Positions 27,950-36,864 of a DNA stretch of 47,245 nucleotides are shown here, in pieces. This DNA comes from Myxococcota bacterium. Lineage in GTDB: Bacteria > Myxococcota_A > Polyangia > JAAYKL01. The position numbers and the translations under genes were made by a program. Each line of letters begins with the position of its first letter. The first letter of the stretch is position 1. Below the pieces are notes generated by a model, which saw nothing but the letters and a program-made list of their open reading frames with translations, searched no databases and was not told where the DNA came from. The stretch spans positions 1 to 47,245 of the forward strand of contig JASJCT010000073.1 in the NCBI GenBank assembly GCA_030065855.1, given 5' to 3'.

Positions 27950-29182
27950 ATGGGCGAGGGTGCAACGAAAAACATCGGACTCAGGGGAGTTACAGTCGCC
28001 GATTCAAAGATAAGCAAAGTCGACGGTGAAAACGGCCTGTTGATATATCGGGGCTACAGTATTCAAGACCTGTCCGCAAATACGAGCTATGAAGAGGTGG
28101 TTTACCTCTTGCTCATGGGGAGACTACCCACAGTGGACGAGCTCAAGAACGTCCAGGATATCATGCGGGAGGCCAGACCACTGCCCACTGCTGTGGTTAA
28201 ACAACTGCAGACGAGAAAAGCAGATGCAGATCCCATGGATGTGCTGCAGTCTGCCATAGCTGCCTTGGCTGACGCGGATCCGGACCTGAGAGGCAAGGAG
28301 CGATCCGATAGGGTCACGTCCTCTTTGCGGTTGATTTCTCGAACGGCTTCGGTGGTGGCCACATGGTTCCATCTGAGTCAGGGGCATGATCCGCCCCCTA
28401 TTGACCAAGAGGGATCCCACGCATTTGCCTTTCTCAAAGCCCTGTGGGGCAAGGACCCAACCCTGGCCGAGGCCCATCTGATGGATATTTTGCTCGTGTT
28501 ACATGCAGAGCATACCTTTAACGCATCCACCTTTGCTGTGCGGGAGGTCGCATCTACCCGGGCCCACCTCTACGCATCGGTAGCGGCTGGTGTGGGCGCA
28601 TTGAGCGGTCCCCTTCACGGTGGGGCCAACGCCCGAGTGATGCACATGCTGCGAGATATCGGGGACGAAGCCAATGTAGAGCCGTGGCTGAGACATCGCA
28701 TTGACACCAACCAGCGAGTCATGGGCTTGGGGCACGCGGTGTACAAAGTCATCGATCCCAGGGCCATTGTTCTCAAGCAGGTGGCCGAACAGACCCTCAC
28801 TGGCACGCGGGATCAGCGCTGGTTTGACTTGGCACTCAAGGTAGATGAAACGGCCAGGCGATTATTAAAGGAAATGAAGGGGATCGAACTTTACCCCAAC
28901 GTGGATTTTTTCTCCGGTGCCGTGCTGAGCGCCTTGGGGCTCTCAGATGTATTTTATCCTGCATTTTTCGCCGTATCCCGAACAGCCGGATGGTGCGCCC
29001 ACTACATCGAGGAGGAGCGCGCCGAAGCCCAGCCCAAGCCCACCATCTACAGACCGCGGGCAAACTACATCGGCCGCAGCTGCGGGCCACAGGGCTGCAA
29101 ATTCGTTCCCCTCGAGCAACGGGGCGCTGGCTGCCCCTGCGGCGATTCCCTCAACACCTGCGAAGAAGAAGTGGGCCTTTAG
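27950..29182 (+). CDS. gltA: Citrate synthase with cysteine-rich C-terminal tail
   Basis: 410 residues; condenses oxaloacetate with acetyl-CoA. Catalytic residues are visible: His223 in GPLHGGANARV, His262 in MGLGHAVYKVIDPRA, and Asp319 in NVDFFSGAVL. The short N-terminus (GLRGVTVADSKIS...GYSIQDL) is of the compact dimeric type that also includes methylcitrate synthases, so some activity on propionyl-CoA cannot be excluded. The usual end of the fold (YRPRANYIG, ~375) is followed by a 35-residue tail with five cysteines (378, 383, 395, 397, 404; CGPQGC and CPC motifs), unusual for the family and possibly metal- or redox-sensing. A strong AGGAGG precedes the ATG, which is 20 bases after icd. 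Confidence 0.93.
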   Translation: MGEGATKNIGLRGVTVADSKISKVDGENGLLIYRGYSIQDLSANTSYEEVVYLLLMGRLPTVDELKNVQDIMREARPLPTAVVKQLQTRKADADPMDVLQSAIAALADADPDLRGKERSDRVTSSLRLISRTASVVATWFHLSQGHDPPPIDQEGSHAFAFLKALWGKDPTLAEAHLMDILLVLHAEHTFNASTFAVREVASTRAHLYASVAAGVGALSGPLHGGANARVMHMLRDIGDEANVEPWLRHRIDTNQRVMGLGHAVYKVIDPRAIVLKQVAEQTLTGTRDQRWFDLALKVDETARRLLKEMKGIELYPNVDFFSGAVLSALGLSDVFYPAFFAVSRTAGWCAHYIEEERAEAQPKPTIYRPRANYIGRSCGPQGCKFVPLEQRGAGCPCGDSLNTCEEEVGL

Positions 29183-29208
29183 AGCGTCCAACTTAGAACC
29201 GTCGCATA

Positions 29209-30297
29209 TTACTCGCGGCTGTCGATCCACCCACCTCCCAATACCTGATCTCCATCGTATAGCACCACGGCTTGCCCAGGTGCGATCGCGGTTTGGGGTG
29301 TATCGAAAACAACGGCGAGTCGCCCGTCTTCAAGCAGGGCGGCAGTTGCATCTGTGGCTTTGTGGCGGTAGCGTATTTGGGCGCGACACTTCACCGGTAG
29401 TGCAGGTGTGACATCTCCTGTCCAGGTGACGTCCGTAGCCACCAGCCGGTTCGACTGGATCGCCTCAGGTGAGTCGCTAAGCGTCACCTCGGCCCTGTCT
29501 GCGTCGATGTTGGTCACGTACGCCCGGTTTCCAAGTGCAATGCCGAGACCCTTTCGCTGGCCAATGGTGAACCTGTGAATGCCCTCGTGGGTGCCCAAGG
29601 GTCGACCACTAGGATCGACCACCTGACCTGGCCGCGCTGGTGCGCGAAATCTTCGGCGGAGCGTCTCAGCAAATCCGTCTTCGCGGTGAAAAAAGCACGC
29701 GTCCTGGCTCTCCGGGCGATCCGCGTTTGAAAAACCAAGGGATTTGGCCACGCGCCGGACATCTTGTTTTCGATACGCTCCTAGCGGGAACACAGCCGCT
29801 TCCAGGTGGTCCCGGGTAAGGGAAAACAAAAAATAGGATTGGTCCTTTGATGGATCGAGCCCGCGCAGCAGCATGGGGTCGTGGGTGTCAGGATCGCGAT
29901 TCAGCCGGGCATAATGGCCGGTGGCGACTTTATTGGCGCCGAGCTTGTGGGCCAGGTCCAGGAGCATCTCGAATTTGATGTCCCGGTTGCACAAGATACA
30001 CGGGCTCGGGGTTCGTCCCCGGTCGTATGCTCGCCAAGCCGGCTCGAGTACCCGTGCTGCAAACGCATCAGCGCAGTCCACCGAATAGTGGGGAATGCCC
30101 AGCTTTCCTGCGACCGCCCGGGCCTGTTCCACAGCGCCTCGGCCACAGCACCAGCTGACGTCGGTCTCTTCGTCGCAGGGATGAAAGCGCAGTGTGGCAC
30201 CAATGGCAATATACCCGTCTTGCTTCAGCAAGCCCGCTGCTACGCTGGAGTCCACCCCACCGCTCATCGCAACGACGACTGTTTTCTCCCTACTCAT
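29209..30297 (-). CDS. mnmA: tRNA-specific 2-thiouridylase MnmA
   Basis: 362 residues from the ATG at 30297 (MSREKTVVVAMSGG); the frame is open further upstream but the extra residues do not fit the family. The enzyme adds sulphur to U34 of Lys, Glu and Gln tRNAs. The ATP-pyrophosphatase loop SGGVDSS is at 12-18. The two catalytic cysteines are Cys103 in PCILCNRDIKF and Cys201 in SQDACFF. TGHYARL, KDQSYFLF and FTIGQRKGLGI are also typical. It is convergent with gltA and divergent from the acyl carrier protein gene. Confidence 0.93.
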   Translation of the reverse strand: MSREKTVVVAMSGGVDSSVAAGLLKQDGYIAIGATLRFHPCDEETDVSWCCGRGAVEQARAVAGKLGIPHYSVDCADAFAARVLEPAWRAYDRGRTPSPCILCNRDIKFEMLLDLAHKLGANKVATGHYARLNRDPDTHDPMLLRGLDPSKDQSYFLFSLTRDHLEAAVFPLGAYRKQDVRRVAKSLGFSNADRPESQDACFFHREDGFAETLRRRFRAPARPGQVVDPSGRPLGTHEGIHRFTIGQRKGLGIALGNRAYVTNIDADRAEVTLSDSPEAIQSNRLVATDVTWTGDVTPALPVKCRAQIRYRHKATDATAALLEDGRLAVVFDTPQTAIAPGQAVVLYDGDQVLGGGWIDSRE

Positions 30298-30382
30298 GGC
30301 CTCAGCATCGCCGTGGTCAGGGAATGGGTCAATAGACAATTGCACTGCTTTTGTGTACTTATCGCTTTTGTGTGGAGGAATT

Positions 30383-30679
30383 ATGGATGAAAAGCTAAAG
30401 CGCGCGATTGAGCAGCGCGCCCACATTTTGAAGATCATCAAGCAAGACCTGATTACGCGCCTGAACCTGTCCTATGAACCAGAAGACCTGCACGAAGATG
30501 TTTCCCTGCTAGGCTCTGGCCTCGGCCTGGATTCCCTGGATGCGCTCGAGGTCATTTTGGGCATTGAGCACGCGTTTGACGTCAAGGTAGAGGAAGACAA
30601 CATCGCCATCTTGAGATCCATCAATTCGATCGCCGACTATGTTTTGGAAACGCGGGGCGCTGTGGAGGGATCGTCATGA
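30383..30679 (+). CDS. Acyl carrier protein
   Basis: 98 residues from the ATG at 30383, which has GGAGGA upstream; the frame is open earlier but overlaps mnmA and lacks a signal. The phosphopantetheine site is LGLDSLDALEV with Ser51, and the acidic helix 2 and 3 pattern (IEHAFDVKVEEDN) is typical. It is slightly longer than the ~78-residue fatty-acid ACP because of a basic N-terminal helix, and no fatty-acid synthase gene is next to it, so it is probably a specialised carrier. Its stop overlaps the start of the GcvT-like gene by four bases (ATGA), which argues for a functional pair. Confidence 0.9.
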   Translation: MDEKLKRAIEQRAHILKIIKQDLITRLNLSYEPEDLHEDVSLLGSGLGLDSLDALEVILGIEHAFDVKVEEDNIAILRSINSIADYVLETRGAVEGSS

Positions 30680-31776
30680 GAACCTCTCCGATTCGAGTGA
30701 TACTGGCATCCAGAGGTGCGAGGTTTGCCCAGTGGGGCGGGGTTGAGGTAGCTGCTGGGTTTACCTCTTTTGAGGCCGAGTACAGTGCGGTACGAAATGC
30801 GGTGGGGCTCACCGATTTTTCATTTACATCGCGATTTAAGATGCCTGAGGCCGGACTCGATATGCTCGAAACCTATGCCGCCGGATCCGTGGCAAGTATC
30901 CGGTTTGGACGGGTGCTCCATACCTTTGCAGCTGATGAAAACGGCTTTTTAGAATCCGACCTCTATATCGCAAACGACGATGAGGAGCTCATCGTCATTG
31001 GTGAGAATCTCATCGATGACAGGGCCACGCGGACTGTACTTCAGGGCTTGGGCGCTGAGGATGCAGGCATTCAGGACATCTCCGAGTCGACGGCGCTTTT
31101 TGGACTCGATGGCTTTCAGGCATTTGCCGTGGCCAGGGATCTGTTTGGGTCAGATATTCTGGGCCTCCCGTATTTGTCCATCGAAACCTATGAGCTCGAG
31201 GGTGTTGACATCAAGGTGATCCGCGGTGGGAAAACCTCGGAGTTCGGGTATTTGTTGCTCGTTCCAGCGGCCAGTGCAGCAGCTGTTTGGGAACGGATCG
31301 AGGCGGCCGGTGCGCCACACGGGCTTGAGCATATCGGGGCAGATACCCACCTCGGGCTGCGGTTGGACGGTCGGTTCTTCTGCATTTACAGCGAGGGTGC
31401 GGCTGTTCGGGATCCACTTCCCCTGGGACTCCAGTGGATGATCGACTTCAGCGGCGATGATTTTCGGGGCAGGGCGGCCATCATGGCGCGACGTGCTGCC
31501 GGGCTTGAGACCAAGGTCGTCGGCGTCATGCCAGTGGTGCCAGAGGCATCTGTGGCCCTGGGCGGATCCATTTACCACCAGGGTGAACGGGTGGCAAAAA
31601 TAGTGGCCGCTTCCCATTCTCCTACCCTGGGCCACCCCATCGGTCTGGCCTTGTTTGACGCGACCTATGCCTACGCCGGGCTAACCTTTGAGGACGCGAG
31701 CGGCGCCCCAATTCAGACGGTATCCATGCCGCCGTTCACGCCAAAGAGCCTGACTGTCAAACTCGAAGAAATGTAG
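30676..31776 (+). CDS. GcvT/YgfZ-like folate-binding (aminomethyltransferase-family) protein
   Basis: 366 residues with the overall layout of glycine-cleavage T proteins: FAQWGGVEVAAGF near the N-terminus, the AVRNAVGLTDFSF block, the FGRVLHTFAADENGFLESDLYI strand pair with Asp95 where the T protein has its folate-contacting Asp pair, LEHIGADTHLGLRLDG, the C-terminal RGRAAIMARR segment, and the barrel domain ending in SPTLGHPIGLALFDATYA. No gcvH, gcvP or lipoate genes are nearby, and the gene is coupled to an ACP, so it is probably not the cleavage-system enzyme. It may carry out or bind one-carbon chemistry on a carrier-bound substrate; this is inference from context. Confidence 0.8.
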   Translation: MRTSPIRVILASRGARFAQWGGVEVAAGFTSFEAEYSAVRNAVGLTDFSFTSRFKMPEAGLDMLETYAAGSVASIRFGRVLHTFAADENGFLESDLYIANDDEELIVIGENLIDDRATRTVLQGLGAEDAGIQDISESTALFGLDGFQAFAVARDLFGSDILGLPYLSIETYELEGVDIKVIRGGKTSEFGYLLLVPAASAAAVWERIEAAGAPHGLEHIGADTHLGLRLDGRFFCIYSEGAAVRDPLPLGLQWMIDFSGDDFRGRAAIMARRAAGLETKVVGVMPVVPEASVALGGSIYHQGERVAKIVAASHSPTLGHPIGLALFDATYAYAGLTFEDASGAPIQTVSMPPFTPKSLTVKLEEM

Positions 31777-31858
31777 TAGGCCAAGGAAGCGGCCTGGCCC
31801 GGTGTTCTCGCATTCGTTGTTGTAGTTGAAGGGTGAGACCTATTTGGACACGTTTTTA

Positions 31859-32074
31859 CTAGGCAGCTTCAAAACCAGGTGATACCAGTTCGGCAGGTCG
31901 GTGCACATCTGGAATTGCGCCAAGGGGGGCTATCTTTCGTAAGATGTTTGGATCTTCAGATCCTTTTAATGCATTGAGAAGACAACTTTCGCAAAGTGGT
32001 GCATCATCTAGCTCGGCCAGGGCCAGTGTCGGGCAATTGTCACAGAATACCGGAGATTGATCACTGAAGTTCAT
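31859..32074 (-). CDS. Small CxxC-CxxC (zinc-ribbon-like) protein
   Basis: 71 residues with two Cys-x-x-Cys pairs, CDNC at 11-14 and CESC at 28-31, spaced as in small zinc ribbons. The rest (SEDPNILRKIAPLGAIPDVHRP) is a short helical tail. The ATG is preceded by GGCGAGG. It stands alone between convergent or divergent neighbours. The function is not known. It could be a spurious frame, but the regular cysteine spacing speaks for a real gene. Confidence 0.55.
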   Translation of the reverse strand: MNFSDQSPVFCDNCPTLALAELDDAPLCESCLLNALKGSEDPNILRKIAPLGAIPDVHRPAELVSPGFEAA

Positions 32075-32191
32075 TTAGGCCTCGCCCCCTTTTTCATAGT
32101 CTATAAACATTACACATGTTTGACGCGACGCAAGCCCTACCGTCTATTTTTTGCTGAAAAAAAAGTCAGTATTGTTGGGGGCGCCGACGCC

Positions 32192-32932
32192 CTATCGCCA
32201 GGTGACGTTCAAGCCAGCCCCTGATAAAGTCCCGGCCTGATCCGTCAGGGGAATGAGGTGAATGTCGGTGTCCCCTGGGGCAATCGATGTCCGCACCTGG
32301 CCAGGTCTACCGACAAACGAGAGATAAGTGGCAAACGCTAGGAGTGGAATGCCGATGGCAAGAGATGCGATGCCCAAGTTGCGGTGAAATCGGTGTTCGT
32401 CAGCAGGTACGTCCGAGGATCCTAGGTTTGGATTCTCGTGCACAATAATCGAAGAAAGACCGCCTAACGTAAAAATAGCCCCCACAAAGTAGGTCGGCAG
32501 GATCAGCTTCCACGGGGCTTTTTCCCCCAGTATGACGTGAACTTGTATCTGCTCGCTCGTGGTTACTTCGGTCTCAACGACCGACGTTTCCCTTTTTGGG
32601 TGCTTGAACACAAGCCGGTACTTGCCCGGGGGAATGGTGCGCCGGCATGGCGTGAAGCAGGTTTTGTTGCCGTCAATGTACACGTCGCTCCCCACAGGAT
32701 CCGAGGTTACGAGCAAAATGCCGAGCCCTTTAACGCCTGCCATTTCCAAAGCACGCGCCTCGAGTGGTAAATCTCTCTGTCCGGTCTTCTCATCTGTTGA
32801 CGCCAGCACCTGAGGCTCGCTGCGGACCTGATCCGAGCGTTGGTTTTGGGCTTGGGCAACGACCCCTCCGGGAAAGAGAACGACCACGAGTCCGGTGAGA
32901 CCGAACAGGCTGCTGACGCTAAAACCACTCAT
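32192..32932 (-). CDS. Exported PEGA-domain membrane protein
   Basis: 246 residues from the ATG at 32932, chosen because a signal peptide (hydrophobic core, then VVAQAQ) starts there; the open frame reaches 33190 but the extra part overlaps the divergent gene. Residues ~65-140 hold a PEGA-like domain (LLVTSDPVGSDVYIDG...PCRRTIPPGKYRLVFKHP). Two hydrophobic segments follow (LILPTYFVGAIFTLGGLSSI; LGIASLAIGIPLLAFATYLSF). PEGA domains bind envelope or surface components; no enzyme activity is expected. No clear ribosome-binding site is visible. An alternative start at 33004 would overlap the opposite gene's start codon. Confidence 0.65.
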   Translation of the reverse strand: MSGFSVSSLFGLTGLVVVLFPGGVVAQAQNQRSDQVRSEPQVLASTDEKTGQRDLPLEARALEMAGVKGLGILLVTSDPVGSDVYIDGNKTCFTPCRRTIPPGKYRLVFKHPKRETSVVETEVTTSEQIQVHVILGEKAPWKLILPTYFVGAIFTLGGLSSIIVHENPNLGSSDVPADEHRFHRNLGIASLAIGIPLLAFATYLSFVGRPGQVRTSIAPGDTDIHLIPLTDQAGTLSGAGLNVTWR

Positions 32933-33002
32933 CAATAGAAAAGTATAGTATTTTTTCGCCAAATTTGGAAACCAACTGACCCCACCGTCCGATAGACCCT
33001 TC

Positions 33003-34541
33003 ATGAAGCGCACAGTGCAATCCCAGGTATTTATCATCGCGATGTTGATTTGCGAAAATGCAGCCGCCATTACGCCCTCTGGCCAGGTGGACGCCATCGC
33101 ATGTGCACCGACCAACCCCGATATAGGCGCAGCTTTGGTCAGCGGCACCGTCTGGATGACCCATAACAGTGGAGAAGAATGGGTTCGCATATCCCGCTTA
33201 CCCCACTCAACACACCTGTCTAAAAATCTCCCTGATCAGACAGCCCTGAACTTCTTGCAAGATGAGGCTGTTCCGCCCCAGGAAGGAGGAAATACCGCGT
33301 CAAACAGGGAAAGAGACGATCTCATAAATTGGGAACCTCAGCCAGATACCCCGGGTCCAGGCGCTGCCCAAACGCCGCCGCTTAGCAATTCCACTGTTTT
33401 ACGCATTGGGCTTGCCATTGCCGATGATGGCACCTGGGCTGCATTTATCGACGATGCACTCTATTGCGGCGACGTGAATGGGATACGAACGGTCGCGCCC
33501 ATCAGTGCAATTGGTATTGTGTTCAACCATTTAGGTGTGCTTTGGGCAACCACTAAGGACGCCCTTATTTCCTTTAGGCAGCCGGCTCGAACTGTGCGAG
33601 ACCAAAGAAAATGGCCTTTACGAGAAGCTGGGATACCTGCCCGCAGTACAGATGGAAAGACCCTGTTCGTTCCGTCATCCCAAGGCCTACTTACCCTAGC
33701 TTATAAAACCGCCTCAAAAGAAAAAAATTCTCTGCCCAGCATCGAGTGGTGGCGGCTGGGGGCGATCGATGCAATTGGGGCAATGGTTCAAACAGCTGGG
33801 GTTATTGTCGCCAATCGCGGCACAATTTGGCGCACTTCAAGCAAAGGAAACGTCGATGCGATATTCCCAGTGCCCCCTTCTCGGGTGGTACGGGTGGTGA
33901 TCGACCGTAGCGAACGAGTGATAATTCGAACCGAAAACAACGGCTGGTTAGAGAAACAAGGCAGATCCTGGCATCCCCTACAGGTCCGAGACATGGCAGT
34001 CGATGCACATGGGCGCCTGTGGCAGGGAACCCATAGGGGGCCCAGCGGTCCGCACACGGCAAAGCTCACACCAACCCACTTCGATACCTCGATGCACGTC
34101 GTGGACCCGATTGCCCGAATCCTCGATAGAAATTTTGGATTTCCAGGCCCACCACCGTGTTCACGGATTTTGTTCACCCCCTTGCCCCGAACCCGCTTGT
34201 TTTTCAGTTGGGGTCGGGGGAGCGTTCAAAGGATAGTAGGAGATCAAACAATCGCCAGCGCAGGTGGCATGGTATCGGTGTATATCGGGATCCAACTTAC
34301 CTGGTCGATCGATCCCATTGTTCACCCCCCCTGCCATGCACAACAAAGCAAATGGCAGCAGCTGAAAGATCAGCGGCTGAACCAAGTGACAGGGCTTTGG
34401 AGGGATTGGCAACATCTGTGTCGATCATCTACCCAGGTGCTCACGCCATATGAGCGCGCTGTGCTTGAAACGAAAAAAAATCGGATCGCCGAACTGATTC
34501 ACATCGCCACTGGCATTGATCCGAGGAAGGAGGAACAATGA
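33003..34541 (+). CDS. Exported propeller-like protein of unknown function
   Basis: 512 residues. The N-terminus is a signal peptide (MKRTVQSQVF, hydrophobic core, cleavage near ENAAA). The mature protein shows irregular propeller-type repeats: IACAPTNPDIGAALVSGTVWMTHNSGEEW resembles a BNR/VPS10-like blade (split here as IACAPTNPDIGAAL then TVWMTHNSGEEW), and later RDMAVDAHGRLWQGTHRG is of the regulator-propeller type. The C-terminal ~90 residues are helical and basic. The gene overlaps the next by four bases and is divergent from the PEGA gene. I do not recognise a defined family. The start ATG has only a weak ribosome-binding site. Confidence 0.65.
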   Translation: MKRTVQSQVFIIAMLICENAAAITPSGQVDAIACAPTNPDIGAALVSGTVWMTHNSGEEWVRISRLPHSTHLSKNLPDQTALNFLQDEAVPPQEGGNTASNRERDDLINWEPQPDTPGPGAAQTPPLSNSTVLRIGLAIADDGTWAAFIDDALYCGDVNGIRTVAPISAIGIVFNHLGVLWATTKDALISFRQPARTVRDQRKWPLREAGIPARSTDGKTLFVPSSQGLLTLAYKTASKEKNSLPSIEWWRLGAIDAIGAMVQTAGVIVANRGTIWRTSSKGNVDAIFPVPPSRVVRVVIDRSERVIIRTENNGWLEKQGRSWHPLQVRDMAVDAHGRLWQGTHRGPSGPHTAKLTPTHFDTSMHVVDPIARILDRNFGFPGPPPCSRILFTPLPRTRLFFSWGRGSVQRIVGDQTIASAGGMVSVYIGIQLTWSIDPIVHPPCHAQQSKWQQLKDQRLNQVTGLWRDWQHLCRSSTQVLTPYERAVLETKKNRIAELIHIATGIDPRKEEQ

Positions 34542-35227
34542 GATACGCCCCATTGGCAGTCGCTGCCGGGTTGGTCCTGGCCGGTGCGCATCAGGCGCAG
34601 GCACAGGAACCCGCTATCGCACCCGAAATTGAGATCCAGTCTCCCCAGCCTTCAACATCGCCAACACCGCCAAAAGTGCTAAAACCTCAACCACCCAGTA
34701 TCCAAAAGGTGCTCCATCGCTTTTCAACTGAGCCGAGCTTATCAGAGCTCAAGCAGGCGGCATTGAGGTATCAAGACGCGGATCTCGACACTGCCAGTAG
34801 GTGGCGCAGCGCGCCCAACCGGGCTGCCATGCTACCCACGGTAAAAGTCGTTTTTGCCCACGATTTGGAGCGAGATGAATCTCTGGACCGGTACCAGGAC
34901 GAGCCGGATCGGTGGGGTGCGGACACGGATCGAGACCTCGGGGTTCAGGTATGGGCCCAGTGGCGTCTCGACGAGCTCATCTTTAACGCCGATGAAGTTC
35001 GGGTTTGGCATGCGCTGGCTGACCGTGCATCGCGACGGGAGGCCGTGCTCATGTCCCTTGTTGGATACTATTTCGAAAGGAGAAAACTTCAAATAAAACA
35101 AATGCTTGAACCACCAATAGACTTGGTGGAACAGGTCGAGCTAACCCTTAGAATTACCGAGTTGACCGCAGCCCTGGACGCACTCACAGGCGGCTACTTT
35201 TCAAGAGCCATGAAAGCCCATAACTAG
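34538..35227 (+). CDS. Exported protein of unknown function, TolC-like helical pattern
   Basis: 229 residues with a signal peptide cleaved near AQAQE and a proline-rich stretch (~25-60). The rest is mostly helical: a segment that begins SLSELKQAALRYQDADLDTA, a central VWAQWRLDELIFNADEVRVW region, and a final LRITELTAALDALTGGYFS. The pattern of alternating helices and the LDELIFNADE and LDALTGG wording recall outer-membrane efflux proteins of the TolC class, but the length is only about half. It starts inside the stop of the preceding gene (ATGA) with AAGGAGGAA upstream, so the two are certainly co-translated. The function is unknown. Confidence 0.65.
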   Translation: MRYAPLAVAAGLVLAGAHQAQAQEPAIAPEIEIQSPQPSTSPTPPKVLKPQPPSIQKVLHRFSTEPSLSELKQAALRYQDADLDTASRWRSAPNRAAMLPTVKVVFAHDLERDESLDRYQDEPDRWGADTDRDLGVQVWAQWRLDELIFNADEVRVWHALADRASRREAVLMSLVGYYFERRKLQIKQMLEPPIDLVEQVELTLRITELTAALDALTGGYFSRAMKAHN

Positions 35228-35233
35228 GGGCTG

Positions 35234-36685
35234 TTAACGATTGACCCCGTTGTAGTTGGCGTACACATCAAAACGGCCCATCAAGTAGCTGTCTCCGCCC
35301 ACCTCTTGGTAAAAGCCATTCCGAATGCGTTCGTAGGGATTGTTGTTGGGATCTGACGGATCAGGCACGTCGTTCCAAGTATGGGAGTTGGCCCTATCCC
35401 ACACATCGGCGATCTTGCCAAAGCTTATATCCACGTCTGTAAAAATATCCCACCAAAATCGCATCCAATCATATTCCGTACCAAAGCCGTCAGCAGCACA
35501 CCCTGCGTCGTCGAGATAATCCCCACCGTTCTCGCAGCTCACCCATGGATTGTTTGTCGGTGTGCCGTCCAGATCGTGATCCACGCGTTTGTAGTAACCA
35601 AACCAGCAGCGGGTATCCGCGCTGTCATTCCAGACCGAGGCAGCATAGAAATGGGCAAACCCCTCCTTGGCTGCGGTGCTTTGGTATTCCTTGCTGGTCA
35701 GTTCATGGCTGCTCGATCCCAGCTCCCCGCAGGTGGGATCGGACCAAGAGGCGATGTCCGGCTCGGCCGCTGGGGATTCGCGCTTGGCACCCACGGCATG
35801 GCCCACCTCGTGTGCGATGATGAACTTCCGCTCCCTGCCGCTGGGCGAGATAAATAGGGCATCGGGGGTGGATAGGCCCAGGTTGGCGCCAGCATCGTCT
35901 TCGTAACAACTGCCCTGGTTGGGATCAAACTCACACCGCGCGTTGTAGATGTGAAAGCTTTCACCGGACAGGCCGCCATAGCGCTTGTTGACAGAGTAAC
36001 CCGCAGCTGCGGCGATGTTTACCACGTCTTCTGAGTACTTGCTGTTGTTGACCCAGGTATAGGTCTTCATGCCCGGTGAGACATTCTGAGCCAGGTATTT
36101 CCAGTAACGGGAGTAGCTACCCGTGGGTTTGCGCACGTAGATAAAATTGTCCGCAGTCGGAGATACCTTTGCCTGGGAATAGGCGCGGATGTTGTACCTG
36201 CCTGTCGAACTGACCCACATGGTCGGGGTGCAGCCCGTGTCTCTACTGACGTAGCCGTAGTAGAGATCGTCCCCGAGGCTGTTGGTGGTCAACGTAATGC
36301 GAATGCGAATGCCCCGCGCTTTTTGAGCCGCATTCGACGTCCACCAGTCTTCACCACCGCCCACGTCTTCATAATCGGGTTGATACTTAACGCAGACCTG
36401 GAATGTGGCCCTACCGTAGGCTGCCTGCGATTCCCCCACCGTCATCTTCTCCAGCGTTGGCGCGTTGATCGTATCTGGCACGTCCAAAACATCATCTTCA
36501 TCGAGCGCCACTTCAAACTCAGATGACCCGATAAAATCGTCTGGTTCGGCATCGCTCTCGTCGGTCACCGCATCCCAAGGGGTGTCCGCCATTTCTGGCG
36601 CTTGATCTACTTCCTCACAACCGAGGGCTGAAAAATAACCTAAAACGAGAACACCTAAAAAGACACCTACACATTTTCTTTTCAT
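35234..36685 (-). CDS. Zinc-metallopeptidase-like lipoprotein
   Basis: 483 residues. The lipobox SALGC puts the lipid cysteine at residue 23, followed by an acidic linker to ~75. The catalytic motif is HEVGH (292-296), and KEGFAHFYAAS downstream offers Glu341 as a third zinc ligand in the manner of gluzincins. Eight or more cysteines in the mature part (for example 151, 251, 260, 319) suggest disulphides. It is expected on the outer membrane, cutting extracellular or surface proteins. AGGAGAGAGG precedes the ATG. I cannot place it in a named MEROPS family by eye. It is convergent with the preceding exported-protein gene, seven bases away. Confidence 0.8.
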   Translation of the reverse strand: MKRKCVGVFLGVLVLGYFSALGCEEVDQAPEMADTPWDAVTDESDAEPDDFIGSSEFEVALDEDDVLDVPDTINAPTLEKMTVGESQAAYGRATFQVCVKYQPDYEDVGGGEDWWTSNAAQKARGIRIRITLTTNSLGDDLYYGYVSRDTGCTPTMWVSSTGRYNIRAYSQAKVSPTADNFIYVRKPTGSYSRYWKYLAQNVSPGMKTYTWVNNSKYSEDVVNIAAAAGYSVNKRYGGLSGESFHIYNARCEFDPNQGSCYEDDAGANLGLSTPDALFISPSGRERKFIIAHEVGHAVGAKRESPAAEPDIASWSDPTCGELGSSSHELTSKEYQSTAAKEGFAHFYAASVWNDSADTRCWFGYYKRVDHDLDGTPTNNPWVSCENGGDYLDDAGCAADGFGTEYDWMRFWWDIFTDVDISFGKIADVWDRANSHTWNDVPDPSDPNNNPYERIRNGFYQEVGGDSYLMGRFDVYANYNGVNR

Positions 36686-36799
36686 CTTTCCCTCTCTCCT
36701 TTGCTCTTAAATGAAATAGAAGACTGCCCCAACCCCCTACTACGTACCACACCAAAAGAAAACTGCATATTTGCTAAATCACTGACAACCGCTTGCCAG

Positions 36800-36826
36800 C
36801 CAGCCTCTCTGCACCAGAGAGGCTGG
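36800..36826. terminator. Strong hairpin upstream of class II synthetase gene
   Basis: An 11-bp perfect stem (36800-36810 with 36816-36826) and a five-base loop. No T-run follows on either strand, so it is not a standard intrinsic terminator; it may be a protein-binding site or part of a repeat. It lies in the ~440-base gap between the metallopeptidase and the synthetase gene. Confidence 0.35.
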
Positions 36827-36864
36827 AACCAAATAATCCAATGATTCAGATTGCTTTTGCCTCA

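Noticed and set aside
30676..31776. Glycine-cleavage T protein (gcvT) proper
   Set aside because: No gcvH, gcvP or lipoylation genes nearby; coupled instead to an acyl carrier protein.
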